A stretch of 19,204 nucleotides of DNA from an uncultured Sutterella sp. GTDB lineage: Bacteria; Pseudomonadota; Gammaproteobacteria; Burkholderiales; Burkholderiaceae_F. The DNA lies in contig USBS01000019.1 in assembly GCA_900552915.1 (NCBI GenBank), forward strand, positions 1 to 19,204, given 5' to 3'. The position numbers and the translations under genes are program-made. Positions 1 to 7,462 of the stretch are shown piece after piece (the first letter of the stretch is position 1; each line of letters begins with the position of its first letter). The notes beneath the pieces were generated by a model. It was not told where the DNA came from. It ran no database searches and worked only from the letters and a program-made list of their open reading frames with translations.

Positions 1-1
1 T

Positions 2-811
2 GCTGCCGATGCGGCGGCCCGCCGCTTTATCGAACAGTCGCTTGAGCGCGGCGTGCGCACAATCGCTACGAGTCTTTACGAGGACTGTGAGGTCGCGGGC
101 TGCGAAATGCTTGTCGCGAAAGACATCAGTCACGATGCACGCGGCATGCGCTTTGTGCTTTCCTGGCACGGCAAGCAATACGAGGTCGGAACACAGGTTT
201 TCGGACGCTTCAACGTGAGCAACCTGTTGGAGACGGCGGCTGCGGCACTGAGCCTGGGCTTTGATGTCGAGCAAGTGTGTGCGGCGCTCGAAGAACTGCA
301 GCCGCCGGCGGGTCGCCTGCAAACGGTGACGGCCTACGGCTGTCCGCTTGCGGTGGTCGATTACGCGCACACGCCCGATGCGCTTGAAAAGGTGCTTGCG
401 GCTTTGCGCGAAACGGCCGAGAGCCGGCACGGTCGATTGATTTGCGTTTTCGGCGCCGGAGGCGATCGAGATGCAGGCAAGCGCCCGATCATGGGCGAAG
501 TGGCTTCACGCATGGCCGATGCGGCTGTCATCACGAGCGACAATCCGCGCTCTGAAGATCCGGCTTTGATTGCGCAGGCCGTGGGCGAGGGCGTGCCGGA
601 GAATCGACGGGCGTCGGTGACGACCGAACTCGATCGGCGTCGTGCGATCGTGGAGACGATCTGTTCGGCAGACGCTTGCGACGTGGTGCTCATTGCCGGC
701 AAGGGACACGAGGATTATCAGGAAGTGGCCGGCGTCAAGCACCACTTCGACGATTTGGAAACGGCGCGCGAAGCCTTCAACGAACGGCGCGTGCGCTTAG
801 CGAAGCAGTAA
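2..811 (+). CDS. murE: UDP-MurNAc-tripeptide synthetase MurE, C-terminal part
   Basis: This is the 3' part of murE; the frame is open to the window edge, so the N-terminal domain and P-loop lie upstream. MurE is the cytoplasmic ligase that adds the third amino acid to UDP-MurNAc-L-Ala-D-Glu. Visible Mur-ligase blocks are GRFNVSNLL, then VVDYAHTPDALEKVL, CVFGAGGDRDAGKRPIMG, TSDNPRSEDP and IAGKGHEDYQ. The DNPR motif is the known signature for meso-diaminopimelate as substrate, as expected in a Gram-negative. The stop is 9 bases before murF, so the two are probably co-transcribed. The first visible codons are an ordinary continuation of the family (AARRFIEQSLERG), with no sign of truncation other than the window edge. 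Confidence 0.96.
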   Translation, partial: AADAAARRFIEQSLERGVRTIATSLYEDCEVAGCEMLVAKDISHDARGMRFVLSWHGKQYEVGTQVFGRFNVSNLLETAAAALSLGFDVEQVCAALEELQPPAGRLQTVTAYGCPLAVVDYAHTPDALEKVLAALRETAESRHGRLICVFGAGGDRDAGKRPIMGEVASRMADAAVITSDNPRSEDPALIAQAVGEGVPENRRASVTTELDRRRAIVETICSADACDVVLIAGKGHEDYQEVAGVKHHFDDLETAREAFNERRVRLAKQ

Positions 812-820
812 GAAACGAAG

Positions 821-2272
821 ATGGCTGGAACGAATACTTGGACGATGAAGGCGCTTGAGCATGCGCTCGGGCGCCTCATGGTAGCCCGGCACGGCAGCAC
901 GACCGGAGCGGATCTGGGACCGATCTGCACCGATTCGCGTCAGGTGCGTCAGGGCAGCGTCTTTGTCGCCTTGAAGGGCGAGCGCTTTGACGGACACAAT
1001 TATGCGGCGCAGGCAGCCCGCGACGGTGCGTCGGTCGTGATCGTCGAGCGTGACACGGGCGCGAGCTGCCCGCAGATCATCGTGAGCGACACGCAGGAGG
1101 CGCTCGGCGCGCTTGCCCGCGCCTGGCGCAGCCAGTTTACGGCGCCCGTAATCTGCGTGGCGGGCAGCAACGGCAAAACAACGACAACGCAGATGATCGC
1201 CTCGATTCTGCGCACCTATGTCGGCGAAGACTGCGTTGTTGCCACCGAAAAGAACTACAACAACCACATCGGCGTGCCGCAGACGCTTCTGCGCTTTACA
1301 AACGGTCCCAAGGTGACGAAAGTGGCCGTGATCGAAGCCGGCATCAGTCACCCGGGAGAAATGGCGCGTCTTGTGAGTTGGATTCGACCGACCGTGACGG
1401 TCATCACGAATGCGCAGCGCGAGCATCAGGAGTTTTTGGACGGCGTCGAGGCTTCGGCCCGTGAAAACGCTTTTGCCATTGTGGCGCTTTCCGCAAAGGG
1501 CACCGTGGTGCTGCCTCAGAAGGATCCCTGTCTGCCGATCTGGCTTGACTACGCTCGAGCACGCGGTTGCAAGGTGAGCCTTTATTGCCGCGGCGAGTGC
1601 AATGCAGCCGACGTTTCCGTGCAGCGCAAGGGCGACAAATTTGAAATTCGCTGCGGCGGCAAAGCGATCGAAACGACGCTTTCGATTGCGGGTGCGCATG
1701 CCGAGCACGATGCAGCGGCTGCGGCGGCCGCAACGCTTGCGGTGGGCGTAACACCCGAAGCGGTGGCTAAGGGCTTGGCTCGCTTTGAGGCGCTTGCCGG
1801 CCGCGGCAAGCGTTATCAGCTCGCGGGCGGCGCACTTCTGATCGACGAGTCCTACAACGCCAATCCCGACAGCATGCGTGCGGCCATCGATCTGTTGGCC
1901 GCTCAGCCGGCTCCGCGCATTCTCGTTGCCGGTGAAATGGGTGAAATCGGTGAAAAGCGTGTCGAGTTCCACGCGGAAATCGGCCGTTACGCTAAGCAGA
2001 AGGGAATCGATCGGCTTTTGGCCACCGGTCCCGACATGGTGTATGCCGTGCAGGCGTTCGGCGCCGCGGGCCGCCACTACGAAGCGACGGATATGCTTTT
2101 GCGTGCCGTGCGTGAAGCGGTGAGGGCGCCCGCAAGCGTTCTTGTGAAGGCAAGCCACAGTCAGCATCTCGATCAGCTTGTTGAAAGTCTTCTCAAAGAC
2201 CCCGGGCAGGTCGGACGAACGGCCGTGCCTGCTGCGGCTTCTTCGGAGAAGAAGGACCAAGAGGGCAATTGA
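821..2272 (+). CDS. murF: UDP-MurNAc-tripeptide:D-Ala-D-Ala ligase MurF
   Basis: MurF adds D-Ala-D-Ala to the UDP-MurNAc-tripeptide, finishing the cytoplasmic pentapeptide precursor. At 483 residues it is near the usual 450-480. The Mur ligase P-loop GSNGKTTTT is at about residues 115-123. It is followed by IEAGISHPGEMARL, the NAQREHQEF block that I associate with betaproteobacterial MurF, and the C-terminal LIDESYNANPDSM and VAGEMGEIGE blocks. The ATG at 821 has only a weak purine stretch upstream; an in-frame ATG at 845 is the alternative, but the 821 start gives a normal N-terminus. It sits between murE and mraY in the standard dcw order. A 99-base gap separates it from mraY and contains no gene that I can see. 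Confidence 0.95.
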   Translation: MAGTNTWTMKALEHALGRLMVARHGSTTGADLGPICTDSRQVRQGSVFVALKGERFDGHNYAAQAARDGASVVIVERDTGASCPQIIVSDTQEALGALARAWRSQFTAPVICVAGSNGKTTTTQMIASILRTYVGEDCVVATEKNYNNHIGVPQTLLRFTNGPKVTKVAVIEAGISHPGEMARLVSWIRPTVTVITNAQREHQEFLDGVEASARENAFAIVALSAKGTVVLPQKDPCLPIWLDYARARGCKVSLYCRGECNAADVSVQRKGDKFEIRCGGKAIETTLSIAGAHAEHDAAAAAAATLAVGVTPEAVAKGLARFEALAGRGKRYQLAGGALLIDESYNANPDSMRAAIDLLAAQPAPRILVAGEMGEIGEKRVEFHAEIGRYAKQKGIDRLLATGPDMVYAVQAFGAAGRHYEATDMLLRAVREAVRAPASVLVKASHSQHLDQLVESLLKDPGQVGRTAVPAAASSEKKDQEGN

Positions 2273-2371
2273 TGCGGGGCGTTCCCGATTGAGGAGCGAT
2301 CGTTAAAATTCAACCTTTTGCGGCCGAAGCGGGCGGCAGCCAATGGATAATCCCCGCACAGGTTTCAATCG

Positions 2372-3526
2372 ATGCTTTTGTACATATTTCAGTGGCTTAG
2401 CGAAGACATCCGCTTCTTTTCGGTGTTCAATTACTTGAGTCTGCGTGCGGTGCTCGCGGCGCTTACTGCCATGGCGATCGGCTTTGCGGCGGGCCCGGCG
2501 GTCATTGCCAAGCTCAAGGCGATGAAAATCGGACAGGCGGTGCGCGCCTACGGTCCCAAGAGCCACCTTGCCAAGGACGGCACGCCCACAATGGGCGGCG
2601 CCTTGATTCTGGTCGCGATCGGCATTTCCACGTTTCTGTGGATGGATCTCTCGAATCGGTTCGTGTGGGTGGTGCTCTTCGTGACGCTCGGCTACGGCGC
2701 CATCGGCTGGACCGACGACTACCGCAAAGTCGTGCATCACAATCCCGAAGGCATGAGCGCTCGCGAAAAGTTCGCGTGGCAAAGTGCGATCGGTTTGATT
2801 GCGGCCGTCTATCTGGCCTTTACGCTTTCGATGCCCGAAGAGACGGGCGTGTGGTCGGCCATTTGGGCCTGGGCCAAGAGCGGATTTACGTTCAGTTCGC
2901 CCGGCAAACTCTGGCTCACTGTGCCGTTCTTCAAGCAGATTGCCTTCCCCTTCGGCGTCTTCGGTTTTGTGATCTTTACCTACATCGTGATTGTCGGTAC
3001 ATCCAACGCCGTCAATCTCACCGACGGTTTGGACGGTCTTGCGATTCTGCCCTGCGTGATGGTCGGTTCGGCTTTGGGGATCTTTGCCTACGTGGTGGGG
3101 CGTCCCGACTATGCCGATTACCTCTACTTCGAATACATCCGCGGCGCGGGCGAATTGGTCGTGGTGTGTGCGGCGCTTGCCGGTGCCGGTCTGGCGTTTT
3201 TGTGGTTCAACTGCTATCCGGCCCAGGTCTTCATGGGCGACGTGGGTGCGTTGGCGCTGGGCGGCGCGCTCGGCACGATTGCCGTGATCACCCGTCAGGA
3301 AATCGTTTTGGCGATCATGGGCGGCATCTTTGTGGTGGAAACGCTCTCGGTGATGATTCAGACGACGTACTTCCGTCTCACGCACGGAAAGCGCGTCTTT
3401 TTAATGGCGCCGATTCATCATCATTTCGAACTCAAGGGCTGGAAGGAAACGCAGGTTGTCGTGCGCTTCTGGATCATTACGTTCGTTTTGGTTCTGGTCG
3501 GGCTTTCTACCCTTAAAATTCGCTGA
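2372..3526 (+). CDS. mraY: phospho-MurNAc-pentapeptide translocase MraY
   Basis: MraY is the inner-membrane enzyme that transfers phospho-MurNAc-pentapeptide to undecaprenyl phosphate, giving lipid I. The 384-residue protein has about ten hydrophobic segments. It carries the family blocks DGTPTMGGALIL (residues 69-80), the catalytic-site TDDYRK (114-119), NAVNLTDGLDGLA in the middle, FMGDVGALALGG, and the C-terminal MAPIHHHFELKGWKE with its histidine triplet. The N-terminus MLLYIFQWLSEDIRFFSVFN matches the usual proteobacterial start, so ATG 2372 is secure, although the ribosome site is poor. All key residues are present. Its product is the substrate for MurG further along the cluster. A strong hairpin lies just after the stop. 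Confidence 0.97.
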   Translation: MLLYIFQWLSEDIRFFSVFNYLSLRAVLAALTAMAIGFAAGPAVIAKLKAMKIGQAVRAYGPKSHLAKDGTPTMGGALILVAIGISTFLWMDLSNRFVWVVLFVTLGYGAIGWTDDYRKVVHHNPEGMSAREKFAWQSAIGLIAAVYLAFTLSMPEETGVWSAIWAWAKSGFTFSSPGKLWLTVPFFKQIAFPFGVFGFVIFTYIVIVGTSNAVNLTDGLDGLAILPCVMVGSALGIFAYVVGRPDYADYLYFEYIRGAGELVVVCAALAGAGLAFLWFNCYPAQVFMGDVGALALGGALGTIAVITRQEIVLAIMGGIFVVETLSVMIQTTYFRLTHGKRVFLMAPIHHHFELKGWKETQVVVRFWIITFVLVLVGLSTLKIR

Positions 3527-3537
3527 TAATTCAATAG

Positions 3538-3565
3538 GTTGTCTGCGCAAAGCTGCGCAGACAAC
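3538..3565. repeat. perfect 12-bp hairpin between mraY and murD
   Basis: Positions 3538-3549 are the exact reverse complement of 3554-3565, with a four-base loop (aagc). Neither strand has a T-run after the stem, so it is not a standard intrinsic terminator. It starts 12 bases after the mraY stop and ends 23 bases before the likely murD start. It could be an RNA processing or stability element, or a symmetric DNA-binding site. Its role is not known from sequence. Confidence 0.8.
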
Positions 3566-3588
3566 ATGTGAGTCAGAAAGGAAAGGTC

Positions 3589-4245
3589 GTGTCGCATATT
3601 CGCATTGAAAACGGACTCAGGGCTTTGGTGCTCGGATGCGGAACGTCGGGCGCCGCGGCCGCTTTGTTTCTGCACTCCCGCGGTTGGGATACGACGATTG
3701 TCGATACGGCCGAACACCCTTCCGGCCTGAAGCTTTTCGACGAAGCCGAAAGCCGTCCGAAGTTTGTTTGTACCGAATTTACCGAACAGCTGGTCGGCGA
3801 AAAACTTGATCTTTTGGTTTTGAGTCCGGGCTTGTCGCCGGAATTTTCCAAAGCGGCGCCGCTCGTGAAGGCTGCTCGGGCTCTGGGCGCCGACGTGGTT
3901 GGCGAAATCGAGCTTTTTGCCCGCGAACTCAATCGCCTTGCATCCTATCGCGGCTACCGTCCGATCGTGATTGGCATCACCGGCACAAACGGCAAGACGA
4001 CAACGACGGTTTTGACCGGCAAGATGGCCGGGGCAACCAAATCCGTGGAAGTGGCAGGCAACATCGGCCCGAGCGCGCTTTTGGCGCTCGATCGGCATCT
4101 GCAGGCCAACACGCTGCCCGAAGTTTGGGTGCTCGAGCTTTCGAGCTTTCAGCTGCAGACGACGGAAAGTCTGCGCTGCACGACGGCGGCTTTTCTCAAC
4201 CTCACCGAAGATCATGTCGACTGGCATGGGTCGTTGGCGGCCTAA
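3589..4245 (+). CDS. murD: MurD N-terminal part, ended early by a frameshift
   Basis: MurD adds D-glutamate to UDP-MurNAc-L-Ala in the cytoplasm. This reading frame covers the N-terminal UDP-binding domain (VLGCGTSGAAAALFL) and the first half of the ATP-binding domain. That half includes the P-loop GITGTNGKTTTT at about residues 129-140, ELSSFQLQTTESL, and the NLTEDHVDWHGSLAA block. It then hits a TAA at 4243, where family members continue into a Tyr-x-x-x-Lys-x-Arg-Ile segment. The rest of the protein continues in the +1 frame from about 4244. I prefer the GTG at 3589, which has an AAAGGA purine tract 7-8 bases upstream, over the in-frame GTG at 3568. Taken alone, this 218-residue product lacks the C-terminal domain and should not be a working ligase. 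Confidence 0.9.
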   Translation: MSHIRIENGLRALVLGCGTSGAAAALFLHSRGWDTTIVDTAEHPSGLKLFDEAESRPKFVCTEFTEQLVGEKLDLLVLSPGLSPEFSKAAPLVKAARALGADVVGEIELFARELNRLASYRGYRPIVIGITGTNGKTTTTVLTGKMAGATKSVEVAGNIGPSALLALDRHLQANTLPEVWVLELSSFQLQTTESLRCTTAAFLNLTEDHVDWHGSLAA

Positions 4246-5086
4246 GACCCGCATCTTTTCCGAGAACACGATTCGCGTGTTAAACCGCGACGACGCGGCA
4301 AGCATGCGCGCTTTTGTACCGGGCTTGTCCGTAACGTTCGGCGACTCGGCTCCCGTTGAGGCCGGACAGTGGGGGCTTGACAAGAGCGAGGGCATCGAGT
4401 GGCTCGCCTATCGCGAGCGTCCCGCTCATGTCTGGAAGTCCGAAAAGAAGGCGGCTCTATTTGCCGAGCCGCAGGATGAGCAGCTTTTGATGCCCGTGGA
4501 TGCGCTCAAGATTCGAGGCCGGCACAATGCGATGAACGCGTTGGCGGCTCTGGCGCTTGTGCAGGCTGCGGGGCTGCCGTTGGGGCCGGCCCTGCAAGTG
4601 CTTAAAACGTATACGGGCGAAGCACACCGCGTGCAGCCTGTGCTTGAAGTCAACGGCATCGAATTCATCGACGACAGCAAGGGCACCAATGTGGGCGCCG
4701 TCAAAGCTGCCTTGGAAGGCCTGGGCAAAACCGGCCGCAAAGTGAGCATTATTCTGGGCGGCGACGGAAAAGGGCAGGATTTTGCGCCGCTTTCGGATGC
4801 TTTGGCCGCTTATGCGTCCTATGCCGTTTTGATCGGGCGCGACGCCGACAAAATCGAAGCGGGCATACGTGCGAGCGCAATAGCGATCGAGCACGCGGGA
4901 ACCGATTTTGAAGCGGCCGTGCAGATGGCCTTCGATCATGCGGCCGCGGGCGGCGTGGTGCTGTTGTCGCCCGCATGCGCAAGCTGGGACATGTTTGCCA
5001 ACTACGCCGAGCGCAGTGCGCGCTTTGTGAAAAAAGCCCATGAGATCGCTCAGGCCGCGAAGGACGCCGGAGGAAAAGGCCGATGA
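4214..5086 (+). CDS. murD: MurD C-terminal part, downstream of the frameshift
   Basis: This is the remainder of murD in the next frame, with clear MurD similarity beginning at KTRIFSENTIRVLNRDD (about 4244). Seen blocks are RGRHNAMNALAALAL, GEAHRVQ, FIDDSKGTNVGA, IILGGDGKGQDFAPL and LLSPACASWDMFANYAERS, so the C-terminal glutamate-ligase domain is complete. The ATG at 4214 lies inside the first frame and overlaps it by 32 bases. Its first ten residues (MSTGMGRWRP) are just the out-of-frame reading of the upstream coding sequence, so a native start here is unlikely. Translational coupling into this frame is conceivable, but no good ribosome site is seen. The end overlaps ftsW by ATGA. No other defect is visible in the reading frame. 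Confidence 0.9.
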   Translation: MSTGMGRWRPKTRIFSENTIRVLNRDDAASMRAFVPGLSVTFGDSAPVEAGQWGLDKSEGIEWLAYRERPAHVWKSEKKAALFAEPQDEQLLMPVDALKIRGRHNAMNALAALALVQAAGLPLGPALQVLKTYTGEAHRVQPVLEVNGIEFIDDSKGTNVGAVKAALEGLGKTGRKVSIILGGDGKGQDFAPLSDALAAYASYAVLIGRDADKIEAGIRASAIAIEHAGTDFEAAVQMAFDHAAAGGVVLLSPACASWDMFANYAERSARFVKKAHEIAQAAKDAGGKGR

Positions 5087-6309
5087 GCTTTTTCTCCCGC
5101 AAAAGAGCTTCGCAGCCGCCTGTCTATCGTGCCTGGGCCGATGAGCCGGTCCTAAAGGGACGTTCGTCGGTTTCGGGGGCCGACGGCTACGATACGGCCG
5201 TGGTTCTGCTTACGCTTGCGCTGCTTTCCATGGGCGCGCTGATGGTCTATTCAGCTTCGATTTCGCTTGCCGACAGCCCGCGCTACAACACCACCCAGTA
5301 TCACTTTTTGCTGCGCCATCTGGCTTCCATTACGGTGGGCATGGTTGCGGCCTACGGCGTGTGCCGCATCCCGATGCGCGTCTGGTACAAACTTGCGCCG
5401 TGGCTGATGGGAGCGGCCGTACTGCTGCTTTTTCTAGTGCTGTTGCCGGGCATCGGAAAGTCGGTAAACGGCTCGCGCCGCTGGATCAACCTGGGCATAT
5501 TGAACCTGCAGGTCACCGAGTTTGCGAAGTTTGCCATTTTGCTCGGCGCCGCCGCCTTTACCGTGCGCCGTCAGGACTACATGCACTCCTTCAGCAAGGG
5601 GCTCGGCCCCATGGCGCTCGTGATGTGTCTTGTGGCGGGCCTCATCAGTATGCAGCCCGATCTGGGCGCCATCATGGTGACGGTGGCCATCGCTATGGGC
5701 GTGCTCTTTTTGGGCGGGCTCAACATGCGCATCTTCGTGGTGGTGTCGATTGCCGTTATTGCCGTGGTGACGCTCATGATCTACGACTCGCCATGGCGTT
5801 TGCAGCGCGTGATGGCCTATCTCGATCCCTGGAGCAGCGACTACGCGCTTGACAAGGCCTATCAGCTGAGCCATTCGCTGATTGCCTTCGGTCGCGGCGA
5901 GTTATTCGGCGTGGGACTCGGGGCTTCCGTTGAAAAGCTTCACTATCTGCCCGAAGCGCACACCGACTTTATTTTGGCGGTGTTGGGCGAAGAGCTCGGC
6001 TTTCTCGGTGTCACCGGCGTTTTGTTCTGCTACTACTGGTTTGTTCGCCGTGCGTTTGCAATCGGACGACAGGCCATTAAGCTCGACCGCGTGTTTTCGG
6101 GGTTGATTGCCGAAGGCGTGGGCATCTGGATCGGCATTCAGGTGATCATCAACGCGGGCGTGGCCACGGGACTTCTGCCCACCAAGGGGCTCACATTGCC
6201 GCTGATGAGCTACGGCGGCTCGTCGCTTTTGTTTACGCTGGCCGCCGTGGGGCTCTTGTTGCGCGTGGACCGGGAAAACCGCATCCTGATGCGCGGCGGT
6301 AAAGTTTAG
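5083..6309 (+). CDS. ftsW: septal peptidoglycan polymerase FtsW
   Basis: FtsW is the SEDS-family glycosyltransferase that polymerises lipid II at the division septum together with its partner penicillin-binding protein. The 408-residue protein has a short cytoplasmic N-terminus followed by about ten membrane segments. Family motifs are all present: NGSRRWINLGILNLQVTEFAK, the periplasmic-loop PEAHTDFILAVLGEELGFLG, and LPLMSYGGSSLLFTLAAVGLLL near the end. The start codon overlaps the murD stop (ATGA), which suggests translational coupling. The length is typical and nothing is missing. RodA is the close paralogue, but the position between murD and murG marks this as ftsW. Confidence 0.96.
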   Translation: MSFFSRKRASQPPVYRAWADEPVLKGRSSVSGADGYDTAVVLLTLALLSMGALMVYSASISLADSPRYNTTQYHFLLRHLASITVGMVAAYGVCRIPMRVWYKLAPWLMGAAVLLLFLVLLPGIGKSVNGSRRWINLGILNLQVTEFAKFAILLGAAAFTVRRQDYMHSFSKGLGPMALVMCLVAGLISMQPDLGAIMVTVAIAMGVLFLGGLNMRIFVVVSIAVIAVVTLMIYDSPWRLQRVMAYLDPWSSDYALDKAYQLSHSLIAFGRGELFGVGLGASVEKLHYLPEAHTDFILAVLGEELGFLGVTGVLFCYYWFVRRAFAIGRQAIKLDRVFSGLIAEGVGIWIGIQVIINAGVATGLLPTKGLTLPLMSYGGSSLLFTLAAVGLLLRVDRENRILMRGGKV

Positions 6310-6320
6310 GGATTCAAACG

Positions 6321-6347
6321 GGACGGTTTGCCGAGAGCGGACCGTCC
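6321..6347 (+). repeat. hairpin in the ftsW-murG gap
   Basis: GGACGGT at 6321-6327 pairs with ACCGTCC at 6341-6347. Inside it a second short stem (ccg/cgg at 6331-6333 and 6338-6340) closes an AGAG loop, leaving a three-base bulge. A run of five T follows at 6353-6357, but four to five bases after the stem. This could act as a weak terminator or attenuator within the operon, or have no role. Confidence 0.45.
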
Positions 6348-6371
6348 GAACGATTTTTAGGAATGGAAAAT

Positions 6372-7451
6372 ATGTCCGGCAAGAAATTAATGATTGCGGC
6401 TGCAGGCACCGGGGGACACGTCATGCCGGGGTTGGCCGTTGCGCGCGAAATGCGCCGCCGCGGCTGGGAGGTGCACTGGATCGGCACGCAGCACGGCATG
6501 GAGGGCAAGCTCATCGCCCGCGACGGCATTGAGTTCACCGGCCTGGATTTTCGCGGCATGCGCGGACACGGCCTGATGGGGCTGATCACGGGCGCTGTCA
6601 AGCTTGTGAAATCCACTTTTGCCGCAAAGAAAACGTTTGCGCAGGTTCGCCCCGATGTGCTTTTTACCACCGGCGGCTACATTGCGGTTCCGGTATGCAA
6701 GGGCGCCGAAAGCACCAAGACGCCGATCGTTCTGATGAATTGCGACTCGGACATTCTGATGAGTTCCAAGATCGTGCTCGACAAAGCCAAGCTTGTTGCC
6801 TGCGGCTTTGCCGGAAGCGCCCGCAGCTGCGCGCGGGAGAAGGGCCGCATCACGGGCAACCCCGTGCGCGCCGAAATCGAGGCGTTGCCTCCGCCCGAAG
6901 AGCGCCTCGCGGGCCGCGAAGGTCCTTGGAAGCTCTTGGTGTTCGGGGGAAGCCTGGGCGCCAAGGTCTTAAACGAAACGGTTCCCGAAGCGTTGGCGAT
7001 GTTTGACGAAGAAAAGCGCCCCACAGTTCTGCATCAGACGGGCAAGGGCAATGTCGAAGCCGTTAAGGCACGCTACGCGCAGTTGGGCATCAAAGCCGAG
7101 GTTGTCGAATTCATCGACGAAATGGACAAGGCCTACGCCGAAAGCGATGTGGTGATCTGCCGCTCGGGTGCGATGACTGTAAGCGAAATCTGCGCTGCGG
7201 GCGTGGCTTCCGTTCTGGTGCCCTTCGTCGTGAAGACGACGAACCATCAGCTCGGCAACGCCCGCTATATGGCCGGCCGCGACGCTGCCGTGCTTCTTGA
7301 GCAGTCTCAACTGACCAAGGAACATCTCTTCGGCGTTTTGATGGGCTTAAAGCGCGATCGCATTTTGCAGCTCGCGCACAACGCGAGAAGTCTTGCGCGC
7401 GCCAATGCCGCCAACGCCGTCTGCGACATGATCGAAGAAGCGGCCCGCTAA
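6372..7451 (+). CDS. murG: lipid II synthase MurG (GlcNAc transferase)
   Basis: MurG adds GlcNAc from UDP-GlcNAc to lipid I on the inner face of the membrane, making lipid II. The N-terminal Rossmann domain has the GTGGHVMPGLAVAREM loop near its start and GTQHGMEGKLI. The C-terminal domain has FGGSLGAKVLNE, HQTGKGN, and the sugar-nucleotide site VICRSGAMTVSEICAAG followed by VPFVVKTTNHQLGNA. The TTNHQ form is the type I associate with betaproteobacteria. I chose ATG 6372 because the AGGA at 6359-6362 is 9 bases upstream of it. The in-frame ATG at 6363 directly abuts that AGGA, too close to use it. The length of 359 residues is typical. A ribosome site for murC overlaps the stop. Confidence 0.95.
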   Translation: MSGKKLMIAAAGTGGHVMPGLAVAREMRRRGWEVHWIGTQHGMEGKLIARDGIEFTGLDFRGMRGHGLMGLITGAVKLVKSTFAAKKTFAQVRPDVLFTTGGYIAVPVCKGAESTKTPIVLMNCDSDILMSSKIVLDKAKLVACGFAGSARSCAREKGRITGNPVRAEIEALPPPEERLAGREGPWKLLVFGGSLGAKVLNETVPEALAMFDEEKRPTVLHQTGKGNVEAVKARYAQLGIKAEVVEFIDEMDKAYAESDVVICRSGAMTVSEICAAGVASVLVPFVVKTTNHQLGNARYMAGRDAAVLLEQSQLTKEHLFGVLMGLKRDRILQLAHNARSLARANAANAVCDMIEEAAR

Positions 7452-7462
7452 GGAGAAAATTT

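Noticed and set aside
797..2260. Long - strand open frame of 487 codons opposite murF
   Set aside because: It is the shadow of murF in a GC-rich gene. The protein is Arg/His rich, resembles no family I know, and murF is fully supported on the other strand.
2273..2358. Inverted repeat TGCGGGG / CCCCGCA and a TAAAAT (2304-2309) as a promoter region for mraY
   Set aside because: The arms are 72 bases apart and only 7 bp. The TAAAAT has no convincing -35 at a proper distance.
2303..3385. Long - strand open frame opposite mraY
   Set aside because: Its composition (His, Arg, Asp, Gln rich) is what antisense of a membrane protein gene gives. mraY covers the region with all motifs.
4226..4250. Programmed +1 frameshift as the explanation of the murD break
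   Set aside because: GCC TAA G is not a known slippery or RF2-type site, and the P-site Ala tRNA would re-pair poorly on CCT. The several residues missing from the family pattern fit a deletion better.
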